Below, one piece after another: positions 1 through 11,376 of a DNA stretch of 64,000 nt (within the stretch, counting starts at the first letter, position 1; every line of letters starts with the position of its first letter). Under the pieces are notes generated by a model. The model made no database searches and was not told the origin of the DNA. It was given only the letters and a program-made list of their open reading frames with translations. Source of the DNA: Chlorokybus atmophyticus (Eukaryota; Streptophyta; Chlorokybophyceae; Chlorokybales; Chlorokybaceae). The translations under genes were made by a program, and so were the position numbers. The DNA lies in assembly GCA_009103225.1 (NCBI GenBank), contig RHPI01002836.1:214192-278191 (forward strand), in the 5' to 3' direction.

Positions 1-48
<48 letters not shown>
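1..48. repeat. (GA)n microsatellite, edge of a larger tract
   Basis: The window opens in an uninterrupted GA dinucleotide run that joins the left arm of a large inverted repeat. The matching right arm ends in a (CT)n run of about 2.3 kb, so the tract probably continues to the left of the window. Confidence 0.95.
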
Positions 49-49
<1 letters not shown>

Positions 50-660
50 CTACTTGTGTGCTACTCCTCTCCTCGTGCATGCACGCCCTTTCACATGTGC
101 GCACAGGAATGCACGCGCACGCACGTGCACGCGCATGTCCACTCACGTACGCGTACGTGTACGTGTACGCGTACGCACGCGTACACGCATGCGCACACGC
201 GCCCACCCACCCATATTTCCTGACCTTCCTCACCGCGACGCAGGCACTCACCGCTGGTCGAAGCTGGCAGACGCGTGCCTTAAGGGTGGCGTAATGGGGG
301 GGGGAGGAAGTGGGGACAGTATTGTTAACATAGGAGAGCTGCCCAACTCGTGAGAAATATGTACTGCAAGTGTATGGGCAGAGGCTGATGGCCTGTCTTG
401 CTGCAGCATAGAGGGGGTGGTGACACAGTAACAATAACCACAACAGCTCCAGTGAGGGTGGTGGCGAGGGTAGGGGGAAGGAGAGGGTGAGCGTGCCTGT
501 GGGTGAGCATGCGCGTGTGCGTGCGTCTGTGTCAACAAAAGAGTGATTATGCTATTTGGTAACAAGCAATTTTGGGCGGTAAAAGGAGAGAAGAGGCAGG
601 TGGAGGCGATGCGCAGCGAGATGATAACACTGATTAAGCAGGCGAGGCAACAGCTTGCCA

Positions 661-673
661 ACACACACACACA

Positions 674-729
<56 letters not shown>

Positions 730-732
730 CGG
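661..732. repeat. (CA)n/(CGCA)n microsatellite
   Basis: A CA run passes into about 15 tandem CGCA units. The equivalent site in the right arm (about 15245-15290) is much shorter, so the tract length changed after the arms duplicated. Confidence 0.9.
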
Positions 733-1560
733 TGATGAGCTCATTGCGAAGCCGGGCAGGACTTCGTGCTGTCACCACCTATTATGCGGCATTGGTATCA
801 GACGAGACCACATACGGCGGCGGAGACCGTGATGGTGCGCTTCATAATTAAGAAGGACAACATCTCGTTCCGCAAGAGCGAGGTGCTGCGTGTATGTGCG
901 CTTGTGTACACACATGTGTGCTGCATCTGCTTGCATAGGTGTTTGCAAGTGAGACATGCGTGTGGAAGGCCAATGCATGCCGGCAATGCTGTGAGATTCA
1001 ACTGCCTCGTCACCTCAGGCATGATTGGATACACGCGCATGCTCGCACTTACGCACGCAGATACAACCACGCACTCCTATAGGCGCTCTCTCGCACACAA
1101 GCCACACATACTCTTTCACCCACTTGTATGCCTGCAGTGTTGGGGCAGCTCAAACCAATAGGACAGAAGGGGGGTGGGTGGGGGGGGTGTCCAATCTACA
1201 AGTGGGAAGGTGTGAACTACGTTGGTCGGCAACACCATGTGCCGAGAGGGGGAGGGGAGGAGAGTGCTGACATGTTGTATGAGAGTGACGGAACTGCACT
1301 GTGTGCACCCTCTTTTTCAACGCAATCCTTCCGCTCCATGCCGCCTCAACGCTAGCTAGCTTAGGGAATGCAGAGTCCGCCTTGACCCCACAACCGAAAA
1401 GGCGCTGGATTGTTGAAGTTGTTGTTGTGATTCAATTTGAAAAAGAGGCGCTGAGCGCATTACAAACCACAGACAAAAAGCAACAAGTCTTAAATCGGTT
1501 GACATGCATGACTAGCGCAGTATGCAAAGCGCGTGTGTCTGTACAACTACATGAATACTC

Positions 1561-2018
1561 TAATGACCATGAGACGCGGGCAATTGCAGCATCGTCGCAA
1601 CCACCGATTGCGCCCGATCCTTGATTTTTGCCATGCGCGCTAAGACTGATGGCGTTGGTAGCGCATGCATACATGCTTGCACAAACTCGCAATAATCTAC
1701 ATCCGCCACGCGACAAATCACGCGACAATATTGTTTATCGGTATTTGTATCGATTTATAATTGTTTAAAGCGATCGCCTCCCATTTGTGCAACCTACGCC
1801 GCAACGTCCGACGTGAACGTTTTAATGGTCATTTTCCCACCTCGACTTGAAACCGATGGTGGGAGCTGCAACGCGTAGCTTTGCGCGTTGACAATTTGAA
1901 CGAAGCGGCTCACAGCGGTGTAATCCCAACAAAGAGACACGACGTCTGCAAGCTCACATTCAATTTCGACTTCAATCGCCTTGACTGGGTAGGCTGTCAC
2001 CAACCCATACACAAGCAA
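1561..2018 (-). pseudogene. Decayed copy of unknown gene family (copy P3)
   Basis: On the minus strand this matches the reading frame at 13959-14417 almost codon for codon and is related at protein level to 18655-18975. Visible features are an N-terminal run containing IECELADVVSLCWDY, a middle FVQIVNAQ segment and a C-terminal CRVADVDYCEFVQACMHALP run. The frame is broken by a stop near 1793, just after a TSDVAA run. I do not recognise the family. The only evidence for coding is the conservation of amino acids between diverged copies. Confidence 0.5.
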
Positions 2019-2094
2019 TAGCAGCGCTGTTGCTTGTCACTGCGCAACCACAACAAACATAAGTTGACAACTGTAAACCATACGTGCTTGTACA

Positions 2095-2689
2095 TTTGTG
2101 GCAGTTTTCCACCTTTACAATGACTATCACACTCTTTGTAAGGACAATCGCTGCGAGTAGGGAGCGTCACTGTGAAGAGGGCAACATGTATAAAATGCAT
2201 TGATTAGGGTTTGCATACCTCGTTATAATGACTGGTTGTCACTACATGGAATTGCATGAACATTTCGATGTAGTGATCAATTGTCATTGCATAAAGATGA
2301 CCGTCTTTTAGTCAATGCATACCTTACATTATGTATATTGAATGTTTATATTTTTCTAATGGATCCCCCGTTGCAGTAACAGACTGTCATTGTATAGCAT
2401 GAATGCGCTATAGTGACCGTCTGTCACTATATCGAAAGAACGACACCTCCGTACAGTGGCGAATTGTCGCCACACATTCGCGGTATTATAATATAATAAT
2501 TATGATTTAAATATATAATAATTATATAGAATAATTATAATTTAAGTGTATAATAATTATATAGAGGGTCATCAAGCCAACGATAGGACGGCGGCGGCAA
2601 CGAGGAGGACGGGGAGCAGCAAAAGGGGTGGGTGGGCGGCGTCGAGGAGAAGAGCATCGTTTTTTTGCAACAACAACCGGGCTTGGCTT
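2095..2689. other. Spacer between inverted-repeat arms, with AT-rich block
   Basis: No gene is supported. At 2478-2568 there is a very AT-rich block built from repeats of a TATAATAATTAT-like unit, unlike the GC-richer surroundings. It sits close to the centre of symmetry of the large inverted repeat. The stretch at 2580-2660 is purine-rich. Confidence 0.7.
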
Positions 2690-2900
2690 GCTGCGCCGTG
2701 TTTCCACTCTACGCAGTGCAAGGCTCAGGTAAGCTGTGTGGTTGCCACTATGTGAACGTTAAAACAGTGTAGCTCAGTTGTACGTATGCATATTGTGGCG
2801 ACTGCAGCGCGTCACTAATTTAGCGTTCATTGATGTACGAGAGTACGCATGTACAAGCACGTATGGTTTACAGTTGTCAACTTATGATTGTTGTGGTTGC
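2690..2900 (+). pseudogene. 5' part of unknown gene family copy P1 (exon and splice donor)
   Basis: The segment near 2690-2728 ends in CTCAG followed by GTAAGC, a good splice donor. The same arrangement (exon-like segment, then AAG and GTGAG) occurs at 18241-18290 in copy P2. The homologous sequence downstream (2850-2900) continues at 13929 after the inserted retrotransposon, so this and 13929-14417 were one locus. Function is unknown. The paralogy is seen directly; the exon boundary is inferred. Confidence 0.45.
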
Positions 2901-3478
2901 TGTCATGCCAATCGCCCAAGCATGCCAGTCATCATCGGGCATGCCTACAGCGAGACCCTCGCCCGGCTTACCAGCATGGCAACCCGCGCGCGTCTCTGAC
3001 CAGTAGCTAGGTCATGTCTCTAGAGTAGCTCATGACCATAGCCTACATAGGCATTCAGTTATAAGTCAGGTTCTATATCGAGTGGAAATTTCCTGTGGAA
3101 ATAGCCTCGATATGATCGTTAGCTTATGTTCTGGACAGTCATGAGTTGAATTGTATAAGTAGGCACAGTGTTCACCGGATCAGCTGGTGATACTGTAAGT
3201 GAGAAAGCTAAGAGCTTGTGAAGCGACTTGAACTACGAAACACACCGTCCTGGTTCCCAAGAATCCCCTCACCGTGTGAGAGCCTGTGCATGTTCTTGTG
3301 CACTGTGCTTGTCCTTGCTGTGAGCTTTGTGTACTTGGTCGCGGTGTGCTTGTTGGCATCAGTTAGGGCATAGCATCCACGTGTTGCTTGCTCATTCACC
3401 TCACTTAACAGTGTAATTTCTCTTCCACTCACGCAAAGAACTGTGTAAACAGCACTACCTATAGTAGTGGCTTGTTGA
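2901..3478 (+). repeat. 5' LTR of the DNMT retrotransposon (partial)
   Basis: It starts TGTCATGCC and matches 13071-13678 closely, apart from a short insertion in the latter copy near 13226. It lacks the ~230-bp segment that follows the equivalent point at the 3' end, so either it is shortened or the LTR phase is different (see 12828-13928). It includes a plausible promoter context with TATAAGT near 3156. The leader 3479-3691 has no recognised gene, and no convincing primer-binding site was identified. Confidence 0.7.
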
Positions 3479-3691
3479 CTTACAGTGTCACCCTCTTTGC
3501 TCAAGTGCGTGTAGTTGCTGGCTGTACAGCAGCATCGCAATCTGTAGTTGTACACATCACAGTGCAATGTTGTCACCGTCATCGCATAGCGCGCACAAGC
3601 GCTAGTGTGTTGGGTGATAACAGCACTGGAGATCCCATTGTAGAGCACAAACACTCTACCCTTCATCCACTTTCACCATCGCATCAGCTGT

Positions 3692-5164
3692 ATGAGCAGG
3701 CCCACCCCTTTCTCGCCAATGAAAGAAGGGGACCTCAACAGCTGGAGCCCAACCTCCAACCTTACCTACGAGCGCGCAAGTGAAGGGAGCGATTACCGTA
3801 GCAGCAGAGGCTCACGCCCCGTCTCCGGCTTCACCTCCTCTCACTCCACTCCTTGTCAACGAGCATCTCCACCACCGTCGGACAGTGACGACGAAGAGAT
3901 GGAGCCTTCCAGCTCAACCAACTCCGTACGCTTCTCCGGACGCCCTGGCACCACCTCACTTGACGAGTTCATCATCAAGTTCCACTCCAAGATGCGGCAG
4001 CAGGCCCTCAAGAGCAAGGACTGGACAGATGAGGTATCGCTTCATGTGTCCGCTCAATTCCTTGATCACGAAGCACATGATGTGTGGAAGTCCGTCGCTG
4101 AGTTGCACAAGATTGATGGCTATGGCGAGTTGGCCAGCACAATAGCCGCCACGTCACTGCACAGCCCATCGGTTACTGTCCCTGTAGCAGCGGCCCCGCC
4201 CGCCTCAGTCACGGGTCTCACTCTAGCTGCAGCCATGGAGAAGGCAGAGAATGAAGAAGTTGAGGTGGTAGTGGCCTCATTGACTCCTGCAGCGATCGAA
4301 AGTAAGAAGGCCGAGCGCCGGATCAGGATACTCAACCGCACCGCCGCCATCATCAGGGAGCAACAAGAGGAGCAGCAAGCTGCAGCATTGAAGATGGGTA
4401 CGCCCCTGCTACCAACACCGAACTCGCGTGCTCCAGCGGGAGGCAGTGTTTTCACCCTCGGCTCAGTGGCATTGCGTGCACCCGCGCTCACGGTGGGCGC
4501 GGCCATGTCGAACTCCCCGTTGAAGGACCTTTACGCCGCACTCCGGCGCACCTTCCCACCTCAAACCAACAGTAAGGTGGAGGAGTTGAGGCGTTTTCGA
4601 TGGAAGCCCCACGAGGACCCTCTCCGACTGTATTCACGGTTGGAAGGGTTGCTTAAAGACATTGACTACAAGATCGTCAGTGAGGAGGCGGCAGTAGTGG
4701 TGTATGTGGCCGAGTTGGATTCCACCCTGAGTGAGTCAACGCGCCTAACGCTGAACTACAGCAGGCCCCTCGGCTACACCCTCAAGGAAGCTTTCGAGAC
4801 GGCACAAGCCATCCATAAGCGCGCAGTGTATGAGAAAGCGGTGCTGGACACCAACCGCAGTGCCTCACGGCCTATGGCAGGCACAAGTGCAGAGCCTCTT
4901 CGGCGGGACCGCAGCCGAGAGCCGCAAGGCATCCGTTACAAGGATAAACGGTCAGCTCATGCTGCCCTTGTGGCTCCAGTGCTGTGCCACCGGTGTGGTC
5001 GACATGGCCACTACCAAAAGGAGTGCACCGAAGATTACGGCAACCTTGTGTGCGACCACTGCCACAAGACGGGACACTTGGAGACAGTATGCTGGCTCAA
5101 GTTCCCTGAGATGCGGCCCTCTATTGGCTACAACAATGGCAACAACGCTGTTGGCTACCGCGGC

Positions 5165-5199
<35 letters not shown>

Positions 5200-5515
5200 G
5201 GGCTACAACAACAGCAACCACGCTGGCGGCTACAACAACAGCAACAACGCTGGTGGTTGCAACAACGGCAACAACGCTGGTGGCCACAACCCCAACAACA
5301 ACAACAACGCTGGCGCCCGCAAGGAAGAAGCTGGCTATACAGGGAAAAACCGCCCTCCACAGCACAAAGAACTTGAGGGACGTCCTCGAGCTGGAGCTGC
5401 TGCTGTAAAGGCACCAACCAATCCACCGGCTATTGACCAAGTGGCAGCTCTGATGGCGCGCGTGGCAGCTGGAGGAGAACAAGGAGCAGGACTATCAAGC
5501 CTGCTATGCTGCTAG
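3692..5515 (+). CDS. Gag of the DNMT Ty3/gypsy element
   Basis: An intact 607-codon frame. Residues 1-75 are Ser/Pro-rich and acidic. A capsid-like helical region lies at about residues 270-400 (LKDLYAALRRTF followed by a segment with FRWKPHEDPLRLYSRLEGLL, as in retrotransposon Gag domains). Two CCHC zinc knuckles follow (CHRCGRHGHYQKEC and CDHCHKTGHLETVC), which bind the packaged RNA. After the knuckles comes an Asn/Gly-rich segment of about 80 residues including a run of ten or more Asn, encoded by AAC repeats near 5165-5300. It should form the cytoplasmic particle. The ATG at 3692 is the first in frame. The next ORF starts 10 nt downstream in another frame. Confidence 0.85.
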
Positions 5516-5525
5516 GTGGGCACTG

Positions 5526-7742
5526 ATGGCACCGAAACGGGATAGGGACACTCCCACGCCGTCACGCTTACAACCATCCAGACGTGCGCGCAGGGAAGCT
5601 GGCGCGTCGTCAACAGCGGCATCATCGGACGCCACAAGTGGTGCTGCCTCGGCAGCCACAACCACCGCTGAGACAACGCCGTCGACGACACCGTCGGCGT
5701 CCACACCGACCACGACAGCAGGTGTCAGCACTCGTGGCACCACGCTGTCCCCGGTGATGGAGAGCACCCACGCCGCAACAACCATGGTCGTTGGGTTCGT
5801 AAGTGGTGAATCCGCCACTCCTGCCTCCATCGAAGCGACCACATCAACCGCAACTGCTGCCACCCTCACAGCCGCCACCTCAGTAACGACGACTGCTGCA
5901 GGTGCCACCACCATCGCCTCCAGTAGTGCTGCCATACCCACTGCACCACTTCCTGAGGGACGAACGGCACCGCCACCAGCGTTGGACGTCACACAGCAAG
6001 TGCCACGCGGGCCACAAGCTGAGCGCGCCTCGGCGTCGGTTCTACGCAACGTGGAACCCACCACTATTGCGTACGGACCAAGGGGGCAACGCACCACGCG
6101 CGTGCCACGCGATGATCGCATCTTGCCCCTACCACCTCCAGAGTACCACACGCTGCCGGAACCCACACAACAGCAGCTGGAGGATGAAATCCTCGCCGGC
6201 ACTGCACCAGAGATGAGGGATCGTCTGTTCGGGGTCACCTACTGACGACCTGTGGTATTGGAGCTGGCCATCCAGTTGTTCCTGGCATTACACGCACGAT
6301 TGCAAGGCGCACCCAGTCAAATGCAGCAACCCATGCCCGCTCAACAGATCGACTTCGAGCCCTCGCCACTGAACCCACTCGGCCTCCAGCAACACAAAAT
6401 GCAAGACCTCGTGGTCACCATGTCTGACATCGCGCTGGGTGCTGATCCTCTCCATGGGCTCACTCCAAACAGTCGTCAAGAGCGTTTCTCTGCACTCGAA
6501 CAGGCCCATCGTTAACGAATGGACCAAGCTGCCCAAGTGGACGCGCGCCGACAAGCGTACGACGCAGCACACATCGTTATCGTACCGATTGGAGCGCCAG
6601 CAAATGTTGCCAGCGCCTCTACGGCGCTGACCACAGCGTACTCCACGGCAGTCACCATCGAGCAGCCAGGACACGCAACTGTTGCAGACCAAGCGAGGGC
6701 GTTGGCGCAACAATTAAGGGGGGTAATCGCCCCGCTGCTGCCTCCTTTGGTCGAGGACATGCCTGAGGATCAACGCGATGCAGGGCGAGGGTACCTCACC
6801 CCGCAAGGGGACACCACACAACGAGGAGGAGCTGGTATGGTGGGGGAGCAACAACTCCGTACCGCACTCATCCGGCAAGCAGTCATGTTGCACAGGCCTG
6901 AGGGCAACACATTAAGACAGATGATAGGGATGCAAGAGGGCAGCGCCGCTCGAGCCCGTCTCGTGACATGGCTCGTTGCCAATCACCCTGCTGTCCCCCT
7001 GTTTGCCTTTGGCAACCGAGCATTATGGTTGGGGGCATTCGTTTGTTCGCTGCGACAAGCATACGACGAGGCTGCCACCACAGCCCCGGACACGCTGGAG
7101 GGAGTGCAAGAGGCAATGCTGCGGCTGCCAGGGGTTGAAGCCGCACGGCAACGGCGGCGCATCGCCATTGCTCATTAGCTACACGCACAGCAGACTGACC
7201 TCCAGCGCACCCTACGCGCTCGTGCCATGACCGTGCTCGATGTGGGAGTGGTACAAGGAAGGTGGGATGCCTACATGGCAGGAATCTTGCGAGTCCCCAC
7301 TATCACTCACGACATGCGGCGACAGCTACTACGCGCCGTATACCTGCAGCCCATGCCTCAATATCATCATTGGACCGACACGGACACCGAGCCCACGGCT
7401 ACGTGGGAAGGGACATTGGTCAGAGAAGCGGCTCATGCTGTTCGATGGACGTACGCCGCGGAGTAAGCTGAACGCGAGGCAGGCCCACAAACACCGGGTC
7501 CGCCGGGGTTTCCTCCACAGCAATTGGGTACACCCGCGGGCATGATTCCAGCTTCGCAGAGGCGGCATCCACCTGCGCCGCCACCACAACCAGCGCCGGA
7601 ACCTTCAGCACCGAGCCCCCCCCCCTGTCTACCAACCACCACGACAAGGTCGGTTCGGCAGAGGGAGAGGGCAAGGAGGGGGTTCTCCGGACCCAGCAGG
7701 CAGAGGAGCTCTGGCTGCCATGCGCTCAGCACCTCCAGCTGA
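5526..7742 (+). pseudogene. Extra ORF between gag and pol, function unknown
   Basis: One reading frame runs about 740 codons from ATG 5526 to 7742, interrupted only by four stops (TGA 6243, TAA 6513, TAG 7176, TAA 7464). Such a long open frame with few stops indicates a decayed gene. The N-terminal third is Ala/Thr/Ser-rich with a basic start (MAPKRDRD). The central part (about 6700-7170) looks helical, with segments such as LRTALIRQAVMLHRPEG and FGNRALWLGAFVCSLRQAYD. The C-terminus is Pro-rich. I recognise no known domain. The capsid and zinc knuckles are already in the upstream gag, so this is additional cargo or a second structural protein. Each stop could come from a C-to-T change (CGA, CAA or CAG), which is inference. 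Confidence 0.6.
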
Positions 7743-8583
7743 GACAACTGAGTCAGAGGTACAGACACCTCGTATGAAGAGGCTGCGTATCGACGCCAAT
7801 GCTGCCATGGTGGCCAACCAAGGCAAGCACGTTACCATCAACGGTCTGGCACCCAAGCGAGTACTGTTGGACACCGGAGCACAGCCTGTCATTATCGGGC
7901 GCTTCCTCGCGCGGTCCCTAGGCATACCCAGCTCCGACTTGGTGCCTTGCCCGTACGTGTTGGACACTGCCACAGGTAGCCGAGATAAGGTGATGGGAGT
8001 CACCAGGGAGGCCTTTTGCATTCGGTTGACAGGGCTGGACCCAACCCACACGACCGAGATCGTCCAGCAATGTGTGGTCACCAATTCCGGCTCCTTCGAC
8101 GTTCTGCTTGGGCAGGACTTCAACTTCCCTGTGGGCATGGGCCTCGACTGCTGGACAGAGCGAGCGTGGTTTCGGCCACATTGGGATGAGGATGACGGAG
8201 AGGTACAGGGTTTCCTGCCTCTCGAGTTGGTCTCACGCACGCGCGCCCAACGCAAAATGGCTGCCATGGCCACACGCAGCCACGCCCGCACCCGGAAGGC
8301 TGTAATGGCCACATACGACGGCGCTCGGACGCAAGTCGCTGCTGGTGCCACGGCCCCGTGTCGAACCGTCGACTCCTCTCCCATCCCGTACAACGAGGAG
8401 CAGGAGGATGCCACTGTGGAAGTAGCATTACAAGACCCAGCTGAACGGCGCTGGCGCGCACAGGTGGACGCACACATCTTGCTCAGCCATCCACTAATTA
8501 CCACGCGCTTCCCCAACTACCGAAGCCACGTCAAGGTGCTGGACCACCATATGGTGGCCACCGGAGTGGTGGAGTTCCACACC
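7720..8583 (+). pseudogene. Retroviral-type aspartic protease and linker (start of pol)
   Basis: The frame opens at 7720, overlapping the end of the previous ORF in another frame, so pol was probably reached by frameshifting or as a separate start. The active-site motif LLDTGAQPVIIG lies about 48 residues in, followed by VLLGQDFNFPVG, the flap-distal LLG segment typical of retropepsins. The enzyme would dimerise and cut the Gag-Pol polyprotein. A basic, Ala-rich linker (about 8230-8580) leads straight into the methyltransferase without a stop. Confidence 0.75.
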
Positions 8584-9720
8584 TTTTGCAGGCAACAGGG
8601 CATCACAGTGTTGGAGCTGTTTGGAGGCATTGGCAGTGGTCTTGCTGCGGTCCTCAACACGGGCGTGAAGGTTGTTAAATACTATTACTGCGACCCACAC
8701 CACACGCGCAAACGGTCCTCAAGCACCACTTATGCCAACTGCACGCCAGGTATCCACGTCAACTACCCCTCTCGGCGTTGCACGGCAGCCTCAAAGCATT
8801 GCCACATGACATCCGGCTGATCACTGAAGGTCACCTACTGTCCCTCGGCAACGTCGACCTATTAATAGCTGGATGGGAATGCCAAGGGCACTCCAGGGCA
8901 GGCAAGGGGCAAGGCCTCGAAAACCCTCGTTCCGGGCTGTTCTGGGAGCTGATGAGGATCATCCACCTCCTTCAACACCACCGGATCTCCAGACCCCTGG
9001 AGTACGTCATCGAAAATGTGCATTCAGAGGACGACAAGCGTCCGCACGTGGCCTCCAGCTACCGACAAGTTTGCTCCATTCTGGGGCACCCACTCAAGGT
9101 GAACGCGGCACGACATGGCTCGCGCGCACATCGTGTACGTGCCAAATGGACAAACTTGGCCACCGTGGAGGAACTCATGACCGCCGAATACACACGCAGC
9201 GCTCGGCCGCGCAACCTGCTGGTTGACGACATCCTTGACCCCGGCCGCACAGCACAACCTGTCCTGCGTCATGACCACAACCACTTCTACCCGTGCAATC
9301 AGCCCGGTCAGCCCCGTCGCGCACTCCCAACATTGGTGTCCTACCCGGGCTCCTACGCATTTCGGAACGGTGGTGACGGGATGGTGTTCGATGCGACCAC
9401 CAACAGGCTGGAAGAACCCAACGCACGCGAACGTGAACGCGCCATGGAATTCTTCCCCAACAGCATCACGGGCTTATCGCTGACGGACAGTCAGCAATGC
9501 CAGCTGCTTGGTCGCGCCATGGACCAGAACAGCATGGTATGGCTGCTGGAGCCGAGCTTCGCGTTGCAGGACCGCCACGTGTCCTTCGAAGATCTCGAAC
9601 ACTTGGCTGGGGGGTGGGCTGATCGCGTGGCCGACACCAAGGCAGCTCACACAGCCCTCGAGGTGATCCACATGGAGGAGCAAGCAGCAGTGACAGTGGA
9701 GGACATTTCTGTGGTTGCTA
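8584..9720 (+). pseudogene. DNMT3-type cytosine-5 DNA methyltransferase domain in pol
   Basis: The conserved C5-methyltransferase motifs occur in order. Motif I is LELFGGIGSGL (8611-8643, SAM binding). Motif IV is AGWECQGHS, with the catalytic Cys codon at 8880-8882. Motif VI is YVIENV (ENV at 9012-9020). Motif VIII is AHRVRAKWTNL (about 9129). A target-recognition stretch is followed by motif X LLGRAMDQNSMVWLL (about 9500-9545). AHR-R and LLGR resemble DNMT3 rather than DNMT1. Oddly, the usual Pro before the catalytic Cys is Glu. A frameshift near 8715 separates motif I from the rest. The segment lies inside pol between protease and RT, so it would be made as part of Gag-Pol and could methylate element cDNA or its target. 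Activity of this copy is unlikely. Confidence 0.85.
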
Positions 9721-11355
9721 ATGCAACCTCCTGGAACCATGCCATTGGCCCGTTGGCCACAGAAGATATTCGAGAGAACCTGGAGGCTCTCCTCAACAAA
9801 TGGAAGAGCCAATTCAGCTTCAATGTGAAGGAATTGGGTACATGCTCAGTGTACCAGATGGACATCGAGCTGGTGGACACTGAGCCGGTGTTCCGACGAC
9901 AATACAGGCTCTCCAAGTTGGAAGAAAACTTGGTGAAAGGATTCAGCAGGCAACTGGACAGAGCGACGCATGTGTGGCGACTATCGCCCCCTCAACAACA
10001 AGACCAAGCAAGACCGGTACCCCATGCCCACAGCGGAGGGTATTTTTGATGATGTGGGAGACTGCACAGTCTTCAGCATCCTGGACATGCGTTAGGGGTA
10101 CAACCAAATCGCCATTAGGGACGAGGACAAGCACAAGACCTCCTTCTGGGGCAACCGACAGTTGTACCAATGGAAGGTAATGCCGTTCGGGCTGAAGAAT
10201 GCCCCCGCCAAGTTTCAACGCGTCATGGACAAAGCCTTGAAGGGGCTGGACTGCGCGCGGTGCTACATCGATGACATCCTCATCTTCAGCCGCAGCAACG
10301 AGAAGCATCTTCAGCACATCGAAGCGGTGCTGGAACGACTTAAGGGAGTGGGGATGACCGTACACCCCGACAAGTGTACCTTCTTCACCCACAAGGTGCC
10401 GTACTTAGGGCACATGATTGTGCCCCATGGTGTGTATGTGCAGCAGGCAAAAGTAGAGGCTCTGGCAGCTATCCCTGCCCCGACAGACCTCACACGCCTG
10501 CGCGCTTTCTTGGGACTTGCCAACTACAATCGCCGGTTCGTGAAGGACTTCGCGAAGATCGCAAGGCCCCCCAACGAGCTACTGAAGAAGGAGGTGGAGT
10601 TCGCGTGGAAGGAGCCGCAACAGCAGGCCTTCGAGGAGCTGAAGAGCAGACTCACCAGCGCTCCCATCCTTCAACGTCCGGACTACGCCAAGCCTTTCAT
10701 CCTTCACACCGACTGGAGCAAGCTGGGGATGGGAGCGGTGCTGATGCAGCACGATGAGAACAAGAAGGAGCGGGTGGTGTCATACGCCAGCCGAAGCAAC
10801 AACAGCGCCGAGGCCAACTACAGCAGCTACGAAGGGGAGTGCCTCGCTGCAGTGTGGGCCATCTCCTTCTTCCGACCTTTCCTCTTTGGTCGACAGTTCC
10901 AACTGATCACCGATCATCAGCCCCTCAAGTGGCTGATGACCAACCAACATCTGACATGGAAACTTGCTCGATGGGCCCTGCTGTTACAGGAATACGACTT
11001 CGAGATTGACCACCGCGCTGGCCTCACCAACCAAGACGCCGATGGCCTCAGTCGCAACCCTCACCTCAGCACCAACACCGCAACTGGAGCGCGGCATGAG
11101 CTCATCCCTGCAGCAACAGCCCCCACCATGGCAGCCATGTTTGCTGCTGCCGCGTTGCGCTCAGGGCGTAAGACCAATACCACGGCCTCAGCAGTGGTAG
11201 AGGCGATTCCTGCCCTTGAGTCTACCGACCCTGCGGCAACCACACCCTTGGGAGACGCCCACGCAGCCGACATTGACGTCGATGACACGGAGCTGGCGCC
11301 CACCGACACCAGGCAGGACATATGGCATGACAAGCCATCACTCTCCTTTCTTTAA
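9721..11355 (+). pseudogene. Reverse transcriptase and RNase H of the DNMT element
   Basis: The RT entry segment is at 9840-9960 (CSVYQMDIELVDTEPVFRRQ), followed by a frameshift near 9970 and a stop near 10093. From 10162 the frame is open: WKVMPFGLKNAPAKFQ, the catalytic YIDDILIF box (about 10265), the thumb, then RNase H with HTDWSKLGMGAVL, YEGECLAAVWAI and TDHQPLKWL, ending before a TAA at 11353. RT copies genomic RNA into cDNA in the particle, and RNase H removes the RNA. Sequence and layout are close to the pol at 34394-36256, so the two belong to one Ty3/gypsy clade. Confidence 0.85.
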
Positions 11356-11376
11356 AGTGGCCAGCTTCCCTCCGGC

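Larger units (their letters stand above)
49..2094 (-). repeat. Left arm of a ~2-kb inverted repeat
   Basis: This stretch is the reverse complement of 2850-2900 joined to 13929-15897, with scattered substitutions and indels (for example a shorter CGCA run in the right arm). Here the sequence is uninterrupted and gives the empty-site version of the right arm, which is split by the retrotransposon at 2901-13928. It ends in GA/CT repeats on the outer side. It holds the decayed reading frame at 1561-2018 and purine/pyrimidine-alternating microsatellites near 110-210. No transposase or other gene is recognised in the rest. Confidence 0.9.

Noticed and set aside
248-1161. Several 70-180 codon ORFs rich in His, Ala, Thr, Arg and Cys
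   Set aside because: They follow CA/CGCA microsatellites and occur in several frames at once; the matching ORFs in the other arm differ in length with the repeat.
3465-3482. TGGCTTGTTGACTTACAG as primer-binding site of the DNMT element
   Set aside because: It starts with TGG but does not clearly match a common tRNA 3' end, and its first 14 bases also follow the polypurine tract at 12828, so its role is ambiguous.
4952-5482. Minus-strand Val/Ala-rich ORF over the gag Asn tract
   Set aside because: It is the reverse of AAC repeats inside a well-supported gag.
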